This document shows positions 37,910-51,198 of a DNA stretch of 64,000 nucleotides, piece after piece. Under the pieces are notes generated by a model. That model saw nothing but the letters and a program-made list of their open reading frames with translations. It was not told where the DNA came from and did no database searches. Position numbers and translations under genes: made by a program. The stretch comes from Corynebacterium suranareeae (lineage in GTDB: Bacteria > Actinomycetota > Actinomycetes > Mycobacteriales > Mycobacteriaceae): NCBI RefSeq assembly GCF_002355155.1, contig NZ_AP017369.1:1736001-1800000 (forward strand). Reading direction: 5' to 3'. Position 1 is the stretch's first letter, and each line of letters begins with the position of its first letter.

Positions 37910-38763
37910 CTTACCTTTCCAATACTTCGGAGCTCTCGTTGGATGCTGGACATAGATTCTACCAGTTTTAACCTTGCTTCGCGGACCCCTTTTCGTGATT
38001 CAACTAAGTCCTCTACAAGCTTCAGATACATTATGGAGTACTTAGAATTTGTTGATCCATCCAGATCTTGTGTTCGTTGAAAACGCTGATCCAGCAAATC
38101 GTCCGAAACTGCTAGCTGGTGTATGGCATCAGCCAGCTCCTGAAGTGAATGCACTAGGTCATTAACTGATTCACTTTCGTGCTGGTGCCCATATCGAATT
38201 TCACGACCTGCCAGATCAGCTAGAAGCTCAAATGTATTAGCCCATTGTGCTTGAAGTTTACTCCTAATTTGAAGCTCTATCCGTCCAGCTGCACCCGTAA
38301 TATGTAGATGGATTGCGCGGTAACCAAACTGGGATTTCTCAAGGTATTCTTTCTTAACTACAGAACATCCGAGTTCCTCAAAAACCGCAACAAGATCGTC
38401 TGCAACCAGTACCTGGGTTGCGGGACTGCAGTCAATATCAAAACGCCCACCCGCAAAGTCCTGTATCCGCGCCAAGTCAGTGCGTAGCCTAGACAGCTTT
38501 TCGACTATCGTGTCCTCATTCTTAATTCGAGACGAATACACAATATCCGGACCAATCTCACCAATTTTAAGAAATTCCGCGTTCTTATTGACTCTTTTAT
38601 CCAGCACTGGAACTGAAACTAAATATAACTCAGCCAGGAGGTCTTCATGCCAAAACACTATTTGTCGAAAAAGCTCTTCGTCTAATTCACGTTTTCCTTC
38701 TAAAGCATCACCGATTCGGTTCATCTGACCTTTAGACCACTGTGGCTTCTCATTAAAAGCCAT
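37906..38763 (-). CDS. RelA/SpoT-domain (small alarmone synthetase-like) protein
   Basis: A 285-residue protein with one nucleotidyltransferase domain of the RelA/SpoT type and no hydrolase, TGS or ACT domains. Visible are SSRIKNEDTIVEKLSR, LARIQDFAGGRFDI (the D-x-x-G-x-R stretch), FGYRAIHLHI (the conserved Tyr/His loop) and IELQIRSKLQAQWANTFE with the catalytic Glu. It should make (p)ppGpp-like nucleotides or, as in toxSAS proteins, modify tRNA or make (pp)pApp. A 50-residue N-tail and 100-residue C-tail are helical. It is a lone two-gene unit with a small coupled partner. Confidence 0.85.
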   Translation of the reverse strand: MAFNEKPQWSKGQMNRIGDALEGKRELDEELFRQIVFWHEDLLAELYLVSVPVLDKRVNKNAEFLKIGEIGPDIVYSSRIKNEDTIVEKLSRLRTDLARIQDFAGGRFDIDCSPATQVLVADDLVAVFEELGCSVVKKEYLEKSQFGYRAIHLHITGAAGRIELQIRSKLQAQWANTFELLADLAGREIRYGHQHESESVNDLVHSLQELADAIHQLAVSDDLLDQRFQRTQDLDGSTNSKYSIMYLKLVEDLVESRKGVREARLKLVESMSSIQRELRSIGKVR

Positions 38764-39305
38764 TGCTGTACGCCCTCTTATACTTGTCGCCTAAAAATTC
38801 AACCGCACACTCAGTCCCGCAATAAACGTGTGATGTAATTACCCCGATCTCAACGATACATTATTTGAACTACTAGAAGATTATGTCTACCGTTGCATAA
38901 GCATGTAAATAGCTGTTCAGCAATCATGCTGTTAATGGGAGAAAACTGGCTACCTATTCAGATAAAACATGAAATTGGTTCGTCTCACAGAGGTGAGATT
39001 CCGGACATATAGCTTGGTAATATGTTTCCAACATATTGCTTCTAATTTTCGCTTTTACGGGGATTCCACGTTCATGCTCATTGCGACATTCCGATGGGTT
39101 TAACGCTAGAAACAAACGGCATTTTGCAAGCGGTCAATTCAAAATAGGATCCCAAATGTCTCCAATGGCGTGAGCCACCAAAATAGTTGACGAGAACACT
39201 TCTTTGCACCATGGTCTAACGCGGGGTTTTTGTGGATTTTTCCACTACTTCCACTGGTCAAGACTGAGGCGAAACAGCCCTGACCTGCACAATCATGATT
39301 AAAAT
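38764..39305. other. Gene-free stretch upstream of the RelA/SpoT-domain gene
   Basis: 542 bp, AT-rich. No open frame or clear hairpin. It should contain the promoter for the RelA/SpoT pair and the 3' end of the ABC-F transcript. AT-rich composition contrasts with the core genes on either side. Confidence 0.4.
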
Positions 39306-40937
<1,632 letters not shown>

Positions 40938-41032
40938 AACCGAACAGTCTATCAAGCGTAATTGCCAGGTCAACAAACGTCGCCCTTAGTTTTTGTCTGC
41001 GCAAACCCACCTATTTGGTTTAGGGTGTGGGT

Positions 41033-41638
41033 ATGACCTCTAAAGGCCAACCATCCAGTTCCGATTCCTCGACAGGGATGGACTACGTAGTCCGATATTC
41101 CCTCAATGAGTTTCAACGCGGCAGTATGGTGACGCGTTTTAACGCTTTTCCTGGGAAACGGGAAGTCTTTGAGGTGTTGGAAAAGTATGGGATTTCTTCA
41201 GCGCAGGTCAGTGACTATTCCGTTATACCTGCACCGGGAGTGCAACAAGCACGAATCCACAACTCACAACAAGAATTAGCGCCAACGCCGCAACCCGCAC
41301 AAGAAACTCAGCCGGTCACATCACGCCCACCACGTGAAAAGCCCAAAAGGAAAGGTGGATGCGGTTGGGCGATTATTGCCCTTGTCCTTTTAATTTTTGC
41401 GTTGCCTGCAGCCACTGCGGATCGGGCACGACACAACGGAGAATTAGCCGTTATGCCTTATGTCAGTGAGATGGGTTTTGGGGAGCGTCTGGAATTTTGC
41501 ATAAATAGGCTTGATTCTCTTGCTGAATCTACCTCAGCCATTTGGGGTGAAGACCCAGGATTTTTTGAAGACCGCGTCTCCCCTAGCCTGCTTCACCCTG
41601 CTAACTTTTCCTACATGATTGGCTGTATGTCTGATTAG
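41033..41638 (+). CDS. Membrane protein of unknown function
   Basis: A 201-residue protein with a soluble N-terminus (a short beta-rich start SSTGMDYVVRYSLNEF), a Pro/Gln-rich linker, one membrane helix (WAIIALVLLIFALPAATA, about residues 115-132) and a small extracytoplasmic part with three cysteines. The ATG at 41033 has AGGG seven bases upstream. I do not recognise a family. It shares a terminator with the convergent suf operon. Confidence 0.7.
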   Translation: MTSKGQPSSSDSSTGMDYVVRYSLNEFQRGSMVTRFNAFPGKREVFEVLEKYGISSAQVSDYSVIPAPGVQQARIHNSQQELAPTPQPAQETQPVTSRPPREKPKRKGGCGWAIIALVLLIFALPAATADRARHNGELAVMPYVSEMGFGERLEFCINRLDSLAESTSAIWGEDPGFFEDRVSPSLLHPANFSYMIGCMSD

Positions 41639-41665
41639 CAGCGCCAATTAACGCGGGATGACAAA

Positions 41666-41707
41666 CAACCCCCTGCCTTACAGGATTTCCTGTGTGGCAG
41701 GGGGTTG
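41666..41707. terminator. Bidirectional terminator at the end of the suf operon
   Basis: CAACCCCCTGCC and GGCAGGGGGTTG form a perfect 12-bp stem around an 18-base loop between the convergent membrane-protein gene and sufT. Confidence 0.88.
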
Positions 41708-41725
41708 CGTCGAAAAGCAGGCTTT

Positions 41726-42139
41726 TTAGACTGCGAACCCGAGGGCTTGCAGCTGTGCGCGGCCCTCTTCGGTGATCATGTGTGGACCCCATGGTGGCAT
41801 CCACACCCAGTTCAATGACAGCTTCTCAGCCACGCCGTTACCGACGACGGCGGTGCGTGCCTGATCTTCAATGACATCGGTCAGCGGGCATGCTGGTGAT
41901 GTCAGGGTCATATCGATGTGAGCTTCGTTGCCGTTGATCATGTAAATGTCGTAGACAAGTCCCAGATCCACAACGTTAATGCCCAGTTCAGGGTCAATGA
42001 CATCGCGCATGTATTCTTCAACATCGCTGGCCTTAGCCAGGTCCGCTTCAGACTGCTCTGGGCGCTCGGAGCTTTGTGCCTCAAACGTAGAGCCGTTCTG
42101 CTCTTCTACATCTGGTGTGTTTTCGGTGTGCTCGCTCAT
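41726..42139 (-). CDS. sufT: SufT/DUF59 Fe-S assembly factor
   Basis: A 137-residue MIP18/DUF59 protein, last gene of the suf operon. The core reads DVIDPELGINVVDLGLVYDI, followed by the conserved cysteine in LTSPACPLTDVIE and NWVWMPPWGPHMITEEGR. The ~45-residue acidic N-tail is extra. SufT helps mature Fe-S proteins, especially when demand is high, and is cotranscribed with sufU upstream (24-base gap). It matches Rv1466 in the equivalent mycobacterial operon. Confidence 0.93.
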   Translation of the reverse strand: MSEHTENTPDVEEQNGSTFEAQSSERPEQSEADLAKASDVEEYMRDVIDPELGINVVDLGLVYDIYMINGNEAHIDMTLTSPACPLTDVIEDQARTAVVGNGVAEKLSLNWVWMPPWGPHMITEEGRAQLQALGFAV

Positions 42140-42163
42140 GGTTCCTCCAATTGTTTAAGCGGG

Positions 42164-42612
42164 CTAATGTGCGTGCTCAACAGCATCAGCAGTGGCTGCT
42201 TGGAAAGCTTTCCATCCAAGCAGTGCGCATTTCACGCGTGCTGGATATTTAGCGACTCCGGAAAATGCAATGCCATCTCCAATAAGATCCTCATCGCCTA
42301 CGTACTGACCTCGGGAGACAATCATTTTCTCAAACTCTGCAAGCTTTTCCAAGGCCTTGTCCACTGGTAAACCGACGATTTCTTCAGTCATAACCGACGT
42401 GGAAGCCTGGCTGATCGAGCATCCCACTGCTTCATAGGAGACGTCTTCTACGGTAGAGCCATCCTCGGATAGCTTCACACGCAAAGTTAGTTCATCGCCA
42501 CAAGAAGGGTTGACGTGGTGAACCTCGGCGTCAAAAGGATCCCGAAGACCCTTGTGCTGGGGATTTTTATAATGGTCCAGGATCACCTCCTGGTACATCT
42601 GCTCAAGGTTCA

Positions 42613-42613
<1 letters not shown>
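42164..42613 (-). CDS. sufU: SufU, sulfur-transfer partner of SufS
   Basis: A 149-residue zinc/sulfur-relay protein. Cysteines stand in NPSCGDELTL, AVGCSISQAS and VKCALLGWKAF, the SufU pattern; an aspartate follows the first cysteine. It accepts sulfide from SufS and delivers it to the SufBCD scaffold. Its ATG overlaps the stop of sufS by one base, giving coupled translation. Confidence 0.95.
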
Positions 42614-44638
<2,025 letters not shown>

Positions 44639-44686
44639 CTGTGACAATCTTTCAGGGTTGAAGCGAATTTTAAACTGAAGTATTGG

Positions 44687-44712
44687 CTGGGCCATCTTTT
44701 TAGAGCCCAGCG
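44687..44712 (-). promoter_or_regulatory. Intraoperonic hairpin between sufD and sufC
   Basis: GCTGGGC and GCCCAGC pair perfectly around a 12-base A/T-rich loop, in the only sizeable gap within the operon. It may mark RNA processing or partial termination, changing the SufC:SufD ratio. No T-tract follows the stem. Confidence 0.5.
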
Positions 44713-44727
44713 TCAAACTTGGCTTAT

Positions 44728-45906
44728 TTACATGCCAAGAACTGCGAGTTCTGAGGTGACTCGGTTTTCCAATTCCTCACGGATGGATTCAACTGGAACT
44801 TTGTTGATGACCTCGTTGAAGAAACCGCGAACGATCAGGCGACGTGCTTCTTCAGCTGGGATACCACGAGCCTGGAGGTAGAACACGTGCTCGTCGTCGA
44901 AACGACCAACGGTTGCTGCGTGTCCTGCACCAACGATCTGGCCGGTTTCAATCTCAAGGTTTGGAATGGCATCTGCTCGTGCGCCCTCAGTCAAAACGAG
45001 TGAGCGGTTGGCTTCATAGGTGTCGGTGCCATGCGCGTTGGAGCGAATGAGAACGTCACCGACCCAGCAGGTACGAGCATCTGGCTTCTCGGAGTTCTTA
45101 TCGCCCTGAAGTGCACCCTTGTATAAAACGTTGGAGCGACAGTTTGGAACAGCGTGATCAACCAGCAAACGCTGCTCGAAGTACTGTCCATCATCAGCGA
45201 AGTACACACCAAGCATTTCTGCGTCTCCACCTGGTGCAGTGAAGCGAACACGTGGAACGATGCGGACTACTTCACCACCGAAGGTAGCTACGGTGTGGCG
45301 CAAAGTTGCATCACGACCCAGCTTGGCAAGCTGGTTGCTCAAGTGAACAGCATCGTCATTCCAGTGGGTGTCGGTGATGACGGTGAGGCGTGCGTTGTCG
45401 CCCACGATGAATTCCACGTTGTCCGCATGGGTTCCGGATCCAACGTACTGCAGTGCAACGATGGCATCTGCGCCGTCTTCAACCTCAACGGAGATTGCAC
45501 CGAAGGAGGTTACGCCCTCTCCCTTACCAGTAACAGTGATAGTGACTGGTGAAGGGTTGTGGGTGTTCTTAGCGAAGGTGACAACATTGCCCTGTTCCAT
45601 GGAAGTCCAGGCCTGAGCTGCGACTCGGTCTACTGGAGCACCAGCGCGACCGAGACGGGCATCATCTTTGGCAACGACTTCGTGGCTTGCGCCTTCTGCA
45701 TCTGCTGGGATCTCTACAGAAACGTCAGAGGTGGTTGCAGGTGCGAACTCGCCGTTGTGGAGTCCACGAAGACGACGCAAGGAGATAAAGCGCCAAACTT
45801 CGTCGCGTCCGCGTGGGATCTCAAAATCCTCAACATTAAATGAGGTGAAAAGGTCGCCCTTTGTGTTGTGTGGGGTTGCGGCCTTTACGGTTGCTACTTC
45901 AGTCAT
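44728..45906 (-). CDS. sufD: SufD, Fe-S scaffold subunit
   Basis: A 392-residue SufBD-family protein with the parallel beta-helix core (VTFAKNTHNPSPVTITV, VGDNARLTVITDTHWNDDAV). The C-terminus has IVGAGHAATVGRFDDEHVFY and GIPAEEARRLIVRGFFNEV. It partners SufB in the scaffold. It starts six bases after the sufB stop, so the two are tightly coupled. Confidence 0.95.
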   Translation of the reverse strand: MTEVATVKAATPHNTKGDLFTSFNVEDFEIPRGRDEVWRFISLRRLRGLHNGEFAPATTSDVSVEIPADAEGASHEVVAKDDARLGRAGAPVDRVAAQAWTSMEQGNVVTFAKNTHNPSPVTITVTGKGEGVTSFGAISVEVEDGADAIVALQYVGSGTHADNVEFIVGDNARLTVITDTHWNDDAVHLSNQLAKLGRDATLRHTVATFGGEVVRIVPRVRFTAPGGDAEMLGVYFADDGQYFEQRLLVDHAVPNCRSNVLYKGALQGDKNSEKPDARTCWVGDVLIRSNAHGTDTYEANRSLVLTEGARADAIPNLEIETGQIVGAGHAATVGRFDDEHVFYLQARGIPAEEARRLIVRGFFNEVINKVPVESIREELENRVTSELAVLGM

Positions 45907-45911
45907 TGGGC

Positions 45912-47357
45912 TTAGCCCACCGATCCTTCCATCTGCAGTTCGATCAGTCGGTTGAGCTCAAGTGCGTACTCCATTGGGAGTTCCTTGGCGATTGGCTCAA
46001 CGAAGCCACGAACGATCATGGCCATTGCTTCTTCTTCCGCTAGTCCACGGCTCATGAGGTAGAACAGCTGCTCTTCAGAAACCTGGGACACAGTTGCCTC
46101 GTGGCCAAGGGACACGTGATCGTTGCGGATGTCGTTGTATGGGTAGGTGTCTGAACGGGAGATGTCATCGACCAGCAGTGCATCACATTCAACGTTGGAA
46201 GTTGAGTGGTGAGCGTTAGCGTTGATCTGGACTAGACCACGGTATGCTGCGCGTCCGCCGCCACGTGCCACAGACTTGGACACAATGTTGGAGGAAGTGT
46301 ATGGAGCCATGTGGGTCATCTTGGCGCCGGTGTCTTGGAACTGTCCCTCACCTGCGAAGGCAACGGAAAGAACCTCGCCCTTTGCGTGTGGGCCAGTCAT
46401 CCAGACAGCTGGGTACTTCATGGTGACCTTGGAGCCGATGTTGCCATCGACCCATTCCATGGTTCCGCCTTCTTCAACCTTGGTGCGCTTGGTCACCAGG
46501 TTGTAGACGTTGTTGGACCAGTTCTGAATGGTGGTGTAGCGGCAGCGTCCACCCTTCTTCACGATGATCTCAACGACTGCGGAGTGCAGGGAGTCGGACT
46601 TGTAAATAGGTGCAGTACAGCCCTCAACGTAGTGAACGTAGGCGTCCTCATCAACGATGATCAGGGTGCGTTCGAACTGACCCATGTTCTCAGTGTTGAT
46701 GCGGAAGTAAGCCTGCAGAGGAATGTCAACGTGGACACCCTTTGGCACGTAGATGAAAGACCCACCAGACCAAACAGCTGAGTTGAGTGCGGAGAACTTG
46801 TTGTCACCAGCAGGGATAACAGTGCCGAAGTACTCCTGGAAGATCTCCGGGTGCTCCTTCAGCGCAGTATCGGTATCCAGGAAGATAACGCCCTTTTGCT
46901 CCAGGTCCTCGCGGATCTGGTGGTAGACAACCTCAGACTCGTACTGAGCTGCAACACCTGCAACGAGACGCTGCTTTTCAGCCTCAGGAATACCTAGCTT
47001 GTCGTAGGTGTTCTTGATGTCTTCTGGGAGATCCTCCCAGGACTGTGCCTGCTTCTCGGTGGAGCGGACGAAGTATTTAATATTGTCAAAGTCAATGCCT
47101 GAAAGGTCAGCACCCCAGGTTGGAATTGGCTTCTTATCAAAAATGCTCAAGGCCTTGAGGCGCTGCTGAAGCATCCATTCTGGCTCGTTCTTCTTTGCGG
47201 AGATGTCGCGTACGACAGCCTCGCTGAGACCACGCTGTGCTGATGCGCCAGCGACGTCAGAATCGTGCCATCCGTAGTTGTACGGTCCAATAGACTCAAT
47301 GATTTGGTCATCGGTCAAGGGTTCGTTAACCCCTGGGTTCGTTGTTGCCGAAGTCAT
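45912..47357 (-). CDS. sufB: SufB, Fe-S scaffold subunit
   Basis: A 481-residue scaffold protein. Key stretches are [39 protein letters not shown] with a conserved cysteine, and the C-terminal [20 protein letters not shown] and [20 protein letters not shown]. It builds new clusters with SufC and SufD for clients such as aconitase. GGAG lies before the ATG. The gap to sufR is only 15 bases, so the regulator is cotranscribed. Confidence 0.97.
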   Translation of the reverse strand: MTSATTNPGVNEPLTDDQIIESIGPYNYGWHDSDVAGASAQRGLSEAVVRDISAKKNEPEWMLQQRLKALSIFDKKPIPTWGADLSGIDFDNIKYFVRSTEKQAQSWEDLPEDIKNTYDKLGIPEAEKQRLVAGVAAQYESEVVYHQIREDLEQKGVIFLDTDTALKEHPEIFQEYFGTVIPAGDNKFSALNSAVWSGGSFIYVPKGVHVDIPLQAYFRINTENMGQFERTLIIVDEDAYVHYVEGCTAPIYKSDSLHSAVVEIIVKKGGRCRYTTIQNWSNNVYNLVTKRTKVEEGGTMEWVDGNIGSKVTMKYPAVWMTGPHAKGEVLSVAFAGEGQFQDTGAKMTHMAPYTSSNIVSKSVARGGGRAAYRGLVQINANAHHSTSNVECDALLVDDISRSDTYPYNDIRNDHVSLGHEATVSQVSEEQLFYLMSRGLAEEEAMAMIVRGFVEPIAKELPMEYALELNRLIELQMEGSVG

Positions 47358-47372
47358 GATCCGCTCCTTTCA

Positions 47373-48059
47373 TCAGGAGTGTTTGATGGGTGTCAATGGA
47401 ATATTTGTTGTGCAGATGCCGTGGCCGTCTGCGATTGTTGCCAAAGGTTGCGTGTGCTGTCCCAAAATTTCTGAGACTGCTTGATGCTCCGCCTCACACA
47501 GTTCCGGAAACTCCGCGGCAACTGTGGAAATTGGGCAGTGATGCTGGCAGAGCTGCAAACCGTTTCGATTGGCTTCGACAGTTGCTGCATAACCATGCCG
47601 ACTAAAAGCTTCGACTAAAGATTTGGCTGTATCTTCAATCGATTGATCTGAAACATCTGCTGGGGTGATTCCTTCAACAATTGCCTCGATCCGCTTTCTA
47701 GCGAATTGCCTTACAGCTTGGTCACCGCCAACCTCCCGGAGGGTGGCTAGGGCCGCCGCTGCAAGAGAATCGTATTCATGGCCGAAGATTGAGCGACCTT
47801 TGTCTGTAAGCCGATAAGTTTTGGCCGGCCTACCACGCATTTTGGGCTCATATGGGTTCTGACGTGGATTAACCGCTTCCGCCAGATTATCTTCAACCAA
47901 GTTGTCTAGGTGCCTGCGTACTCCCACAGTTGAAAGCTGTAGCTGTTCAGCGATATCAGAAGCGATCACCGGCGCGCGTTCCAGTAGGATTAGAAGAATT
48001 TTTCGACGCGTATCGCCATCTCCGGCCTGCGTCTCATTAGTTTTTGCAACAGCTCCCAC
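47373..48059 (-). CDS. sufR: SufR, Fe-S-binding repressor of the suf operon
   Basis: A 228-residue regulator. An N-terminal winged HTH (RRKILLILLERAPVIASDIA, QLSTVGVRRHLDNLVEDNLA) is followed by a helical domain and a C-terminal cluster site CQHHCPI..(14 residues)..C. Holo-SufR represses suf; loss of its cluster derepresses. The GTG at 48059 is chosen because a perfect AGGAGGTGAT lies eight bases upstream. A GTG at 48068 overlaps that site. It is the first gene of the operon. Confidence 0.95.
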   Translation of the reverse strand: MGAVAKTNETQAGDGDTRRKILLILLERAPVIASDIAEQLQLSTVGVRRHLDNLVEDNLAEAVNPRQNPYEPKMRGRPAKTYRLTDKGRSIFGHEYDSLAAAALATLREVGGDQAVRQFARKRIEAIVEGITPADVSDQSIEDTAKSLVEAFSRHGYAATVEANRNGLQLCQHHCPISTVAAEFPELCEAEHQAVSEILGQHTQPLATIADGHGICTTNIPLTPIKHS

Positions 48060-48099
48060 TGGTATCACCTCCTGCTTCTTTTAGCCTTCACCTTTAGAC

Positions 48100-48122
48100 A
48101 ACACAAGTGTTCCCTAATTCTA
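48100..48122 (-). promoter_or_regulatory. suf operon promoter and candidate SufR operator
   Basis: On the minus strand a -10-like TAGAAT (48117-48122) is followed five bases later by the inverted repeat AACACTTGTGTT (48100-48111). The repeat would overlap the transcription start, about 40 bases before the sufR GTG. ACAC/TGTG half-sites recall the mycobacterial SufR operator. Operator identity is inferred. Confidence 0.6.
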
Positions 48123-48209
48123 TTCCCCTGTCCAATCTCTTAGGTCTACCTGCGTAAATAGATTCAAGAAAACAACTGATAAATAAAAACTAAGCTAACC
48201 CTAAACAAA

Positions 48210-48220
48210 GTAACGGTTAC
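48210..48220. promoter_or_regulatory. Palindrome upstream of mptB
   Basis: GTAACGGTTAC is a perfect palindrome 126 bases before mptB, in the divergent gap with sufR. GTAAC words resemble those bound by MtrA. The role is unproven. Confidence 0.3.
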
Positions 48221-48346
48221 CTTATTTATGCTGGACACTGCTCAAGAAACCGTAAAATTTAGGCACTTCAGCAACATTGAACCCTATTTGAGAGTTTTCT
48301 CACACTTTGCGCATACAACCTCCAAACTGACTTTGAGGCAAGGTAA

Positions 48347-50152
48347 ATGTTCCGCCTTTGGGTGCGTAGAATGATGCGCGTGACGAAGGACGAGCAAACT
48401 CAACCCAATTCCAGCGCCCCCGAAAACCAAAAATGGTTCTCCAGGGCGCCTCGTCCCCTACGCCAAATCTTTGACACCCTGCCGCGCATCGGCACCGCTG
48501 GTTCACGCTCAGCCACGCTGCATGAAGAAGATCAGGTGCCACTAAGCACCACGCTTCTCGACGTCGCAACCGGCGCGAACTCAATCAACGAGCGCGACTT
48601 CGACGCCGCCGGCCTTGAGCATGAAAAGATTCGACGTTTTGCTTGGCTTCGCTTCATCGGAACAATGGGCGCACTGATGATTGCTTTCGGCGCACTTGGC
48701 GCCGGCGCCCTACCGGTAGTGAACAACCCTTACGTGGATTTTCCTGGCGGCAATTTCATGGGAAGGATGCTTCAAACTTCATCCATGGTCGTACTCATTG
48801 GAGTCGGGTTTTTAGTCTTAGCTTGGGTGTTGATGGCTCCACTAGTGGGCATCCCTTTTAAACGCAGCGCGTCCAGAGTCAGTAGCGTTAGCTTGTCCAT
48901 GCTCCGACGAACCTTCGGTGCATGGGTTGCCCCCATCATGCTTACTGCACCGCTATTTACTCAAGATATCTATTCCTACCTGGCACAAGGTTCTGTTACA
49001 GCACAAGGAATGGATGCCTACGCCGGTGGACCACTGGAATTATTAGGCCCCGATAATCATTTGGCACGATCCGTGCCCTTTATTTGGGCCCAGTCCCCGT
49101 CGCCCTACGGCCCTGTTGCGCTGAGCATCGCGGCGTCGATAAGCGTTATTACTAATGACAGCATCGTAGGTGGCGTCTTTGCCCACCGAATTGCCTCGCT
49201 GCTGGGTGTGATTGCTGCTGGTTGGGCTATCACGATGCTTGCGCGACGCTGTCGAGTATCCGAAGAAGCGTCCTTTTATTTAGGTGTGCTCAACCCTTTG
49301 CTGATTCTGCATCTAATTGGCGGCATTCACAACGAATCCATTTTGCTGGGCTTTTTGCTCGTGGGTTTGGAACTGGGGCTGCGTGGCACGGATCGCATAC
49401 AGCTCGGCTTATGGGGATCAGCATGGAGCTACATTGCACTTAGTGGAGTACTAATTACCTGCGCAGGTTTAGTTAAGGTCACTGGCTTCATTGGTCTCGG
49501 CTTTGTGGGCATGGCGCTTGCTCGAGCTTTTTATGCGCGCGAACACCGTCATATTGTGTCCCTCGCCATCGCAGCCCTGACCCAGATCGCACTCCTTGTT
49601 ATTACAGTCGCCGTACTTAGCCTCTTAACGGGCATCAGCCTGGGATGGATTACCGGCCAAGGTGGAGCCGCAACGATTCGAAGCTGGATGTCAATGACGA
49701 CCAACATTGGTGTGATCTCAGGTTTCATCGGAATGAATCTAGGTTTAGGAGATCATACTGCCGCCATGCTTGTGGTCTCCCGCTTCGTGGGGGTTGCCGT
49801 TGCGGCAGCCTTTATGGTTCGTATGCTTTTTGCCACATACCGGGGCCATATTCATGCCGTTGGCGCTTTAGGTGTTTCCACATTTGTCATGGTGATTTTA
49901 TTTCCCGTGGTTCACCCTTGGTACATGTTGTGGGCAATCGTTCCCCTCGCACCCTGGGCAAATAGGCTGTTCTTCCAGCTAGGCGTAATCGCTTACTCCA
50001 CCGCTTTCAGCTTCTTTGTGCTTCCCCGCGGCCTCGCGCTACCCGCAAGTACAATCTTCACAATCTACTCCGGTGCAGCGTTAGGATTTACCACATTACT
50101 GCTGCTCGGATGGTGGGGTTTCAGAAGATATACAACCTTTGGTTTACACTAA
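48347..50152 (+). CDS. mptB: Alpha-(1->6)-mannopyranosyltransferase MptB
   Basis: A 601-residue GT-C type glycosyltransferase with a cytoplasmic N-tail of about 90 residues and 12-13 membrane helices. The GT-C core appears as YSYLAQGSVTAQGMDAYAGG and SPYGPVALSIAASISVI, with HPWYMLWAIVPLAPWANR in the last third. MptB extends the alpha-1,6-mannan core of lipomannan using polyprenyl-phospho-mannose. It follows the suf genes in divergent orientation, as Rv1459c does in M. tuberculosis. ATG with AGGCAAGG upstream. Confidence 0.92.
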   Translation: MFRLWVRRMMRVTKDEQTQPNSSAPENQKWFSRAPRPLRQIFDTLPRIGTAGSRSATLHEEDQVPLSTTLLDVATGANSINERDFDAAGLEHEKIRRFAWLRFIGTMGALMIAFGALGAGALPVVNNPYVDFPGGNFMGRMLQTSSMVVLIGVGFLVLAWVLMAPLVGIPFKRSASRVSSVSLSMLRRTFGAWVAPIMLTAPLFTQDIYSYLAQGSVTAQGMDAYAGGPLELLGPDNHLARSVPFIWAQSPSPYGPVALSIAASISVITNDSIVGGVFAHRIASLLGVIAAGWAITMLARRCRVSEEASFYLGVLNPLLILHLIGGIHNESILLGFLLVGLELGLRGTDRIQLGLWGSAWSYIALSGVLITCAGLVKVTGFIGLGFVGMALARAFYAREHRHIVSLAIAALTQIALLVITVAVLSLLTGISLGWITGQGGAATIRSWMSMTTNIGVISGFIGMNLGLGDHTAAMLVVSRFVGVAVAAAFMVRMLFATYRGHIHAVGALGVSTFVMVILFPVVHPWYMLWAIVPLAPWANRLFFQLGVIAYSTAFSFFVLPRGLALPASTIFTIYSGAALGFTTLLLLGWWGFRRYTTFGLH

Positions 50153-50158
50153 GCAACT

Positions 50159-51190
50159 GTGACTACTGATTTTTCGGCCTCTAGCTCTAATTTTGGAGCC
50201 ACAGAAGGCACCCTTGATGCTTTGACCCCCTTGGACGCCACACCCCCGAACGATGCAGCAATCGTGGTAAACAACGTGGTGAAAAGATTTGGCACCAAGG
50301 AAGCAGTAGCCGGAATTTCCTTCGAAGTACGCCGCGGCCAAGTTTTAGCCCTACTTGGTCCAAACGGCGCTGGTAAAACCACCACCATTGAAATGTGTGA
50401 AGGATTTACCACCCCAACCTCAGGAACCATCAGGGTTTTAGGCATTGACCCTGCAGCCCAACCAGATCAGGTACGCCGGCGCATTGGCATCATGCTGCAA
50501 GGTGGTGGCTCTTACAGCGGTATTCGCGTGTTTGAAATGCTGAAACTCGCAGCTTCTTACAACGACAACCCTCATGATCCAGAGTGGCTCCTAGACCTGG
50601 TGGGATTGCGTGAACAGCGCAAAACCACCTACCGCCGACTTTCGGGTGGACAACAACAACGCCTTTCCCTTGCCTTAGCCCTAATTGGACGTCCAGAAAT
50701 TGTCTTCTTGGATGAGCCCACCGCAGGCATGGATGCACAATCCCGCAACATGGTGTGGGAGTTAGTCAATGACCTTCGGCGCGACGGCGTAACCATTGTT
50801 TTAACCACCCACTTGATGGATGAAGCCGAAGCACTTGCCGATCACGTAATTATCGTTTCCGATGGACAAATACTTGCCAGCGGCACCCCTGATGAGCTCA
50901 CAGCTCAAAGGGACCACAAGGAAATTAACGTATCAATTGAAACCACCACCCCGCTTAATCTTGAACAGTTCGAGGCAGATTTAAGTGATAGCGGAATAAA
51001 AGGGGTAAGCGCTCGGGCAAACCGGCCAATGCACTATTCCCTGAGGACACAGCAGACCACACCTGAATCACTAGCAAATATCGCTCAAGCTGTAGCTCGT
51101 CAAAATGTCATGATTCGTTCATTAGATACCGGTCACAGGTCTTTGGAAGATGTCTTCCTAGACATCACAGGAAAAGAACTTAGGAGTTAA
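50159..51190 (+). CDS. ABC-2 type exporter, ATP-binding protein
   Basis: A 343-residue ATPase. Walker A LLGPNGAGKTTTIEMCEG, signature LSGGQQQRLSLALAL, Walker B IVFLDEPTAGMD, H-loop VLTTHLMDEAEAL. A ~90-residue C-terminal domain after the NBD is of the DrrA type. It should power the permease encoded next. GTG start six bases after the mptB stop. The order mptB-ATPase-permease-ctaA is that of Rv1459c-Rv1456c. The substrate is unknown. Confidence 0.92.
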   Translation: MTTDFSASSSNFGATEGTLDALTPLDATPPNDAAIVVNNVVKRFGTKEAVAGISFEVRRGQVLALLGPNGAGKTTTIEMCEGFTTPTSGTIRVLGIDPAAQPDQVRRRIGIMLQGGGSYSGIRVFEMLKLAASYNDNPHDPEWLLDLVGLREQRKTTYRRLSGGQQQRLSLALALIGRPEIVFLDEPTAGMDAQSRNMVWELVNDLRRDGVTIVLTTHLMDEAEALADHVIIVSDGQILASGTPDELTAQRDHKEINVSIETTTPLNLEQFEADLSDSGIKGVSARANRPMHYSLRTQQTTPESLANIAQAVARQNVMIRSLDTGHRSLEDVFLDITGKELRS

Positions 51191-51198
51191 GGCACACC

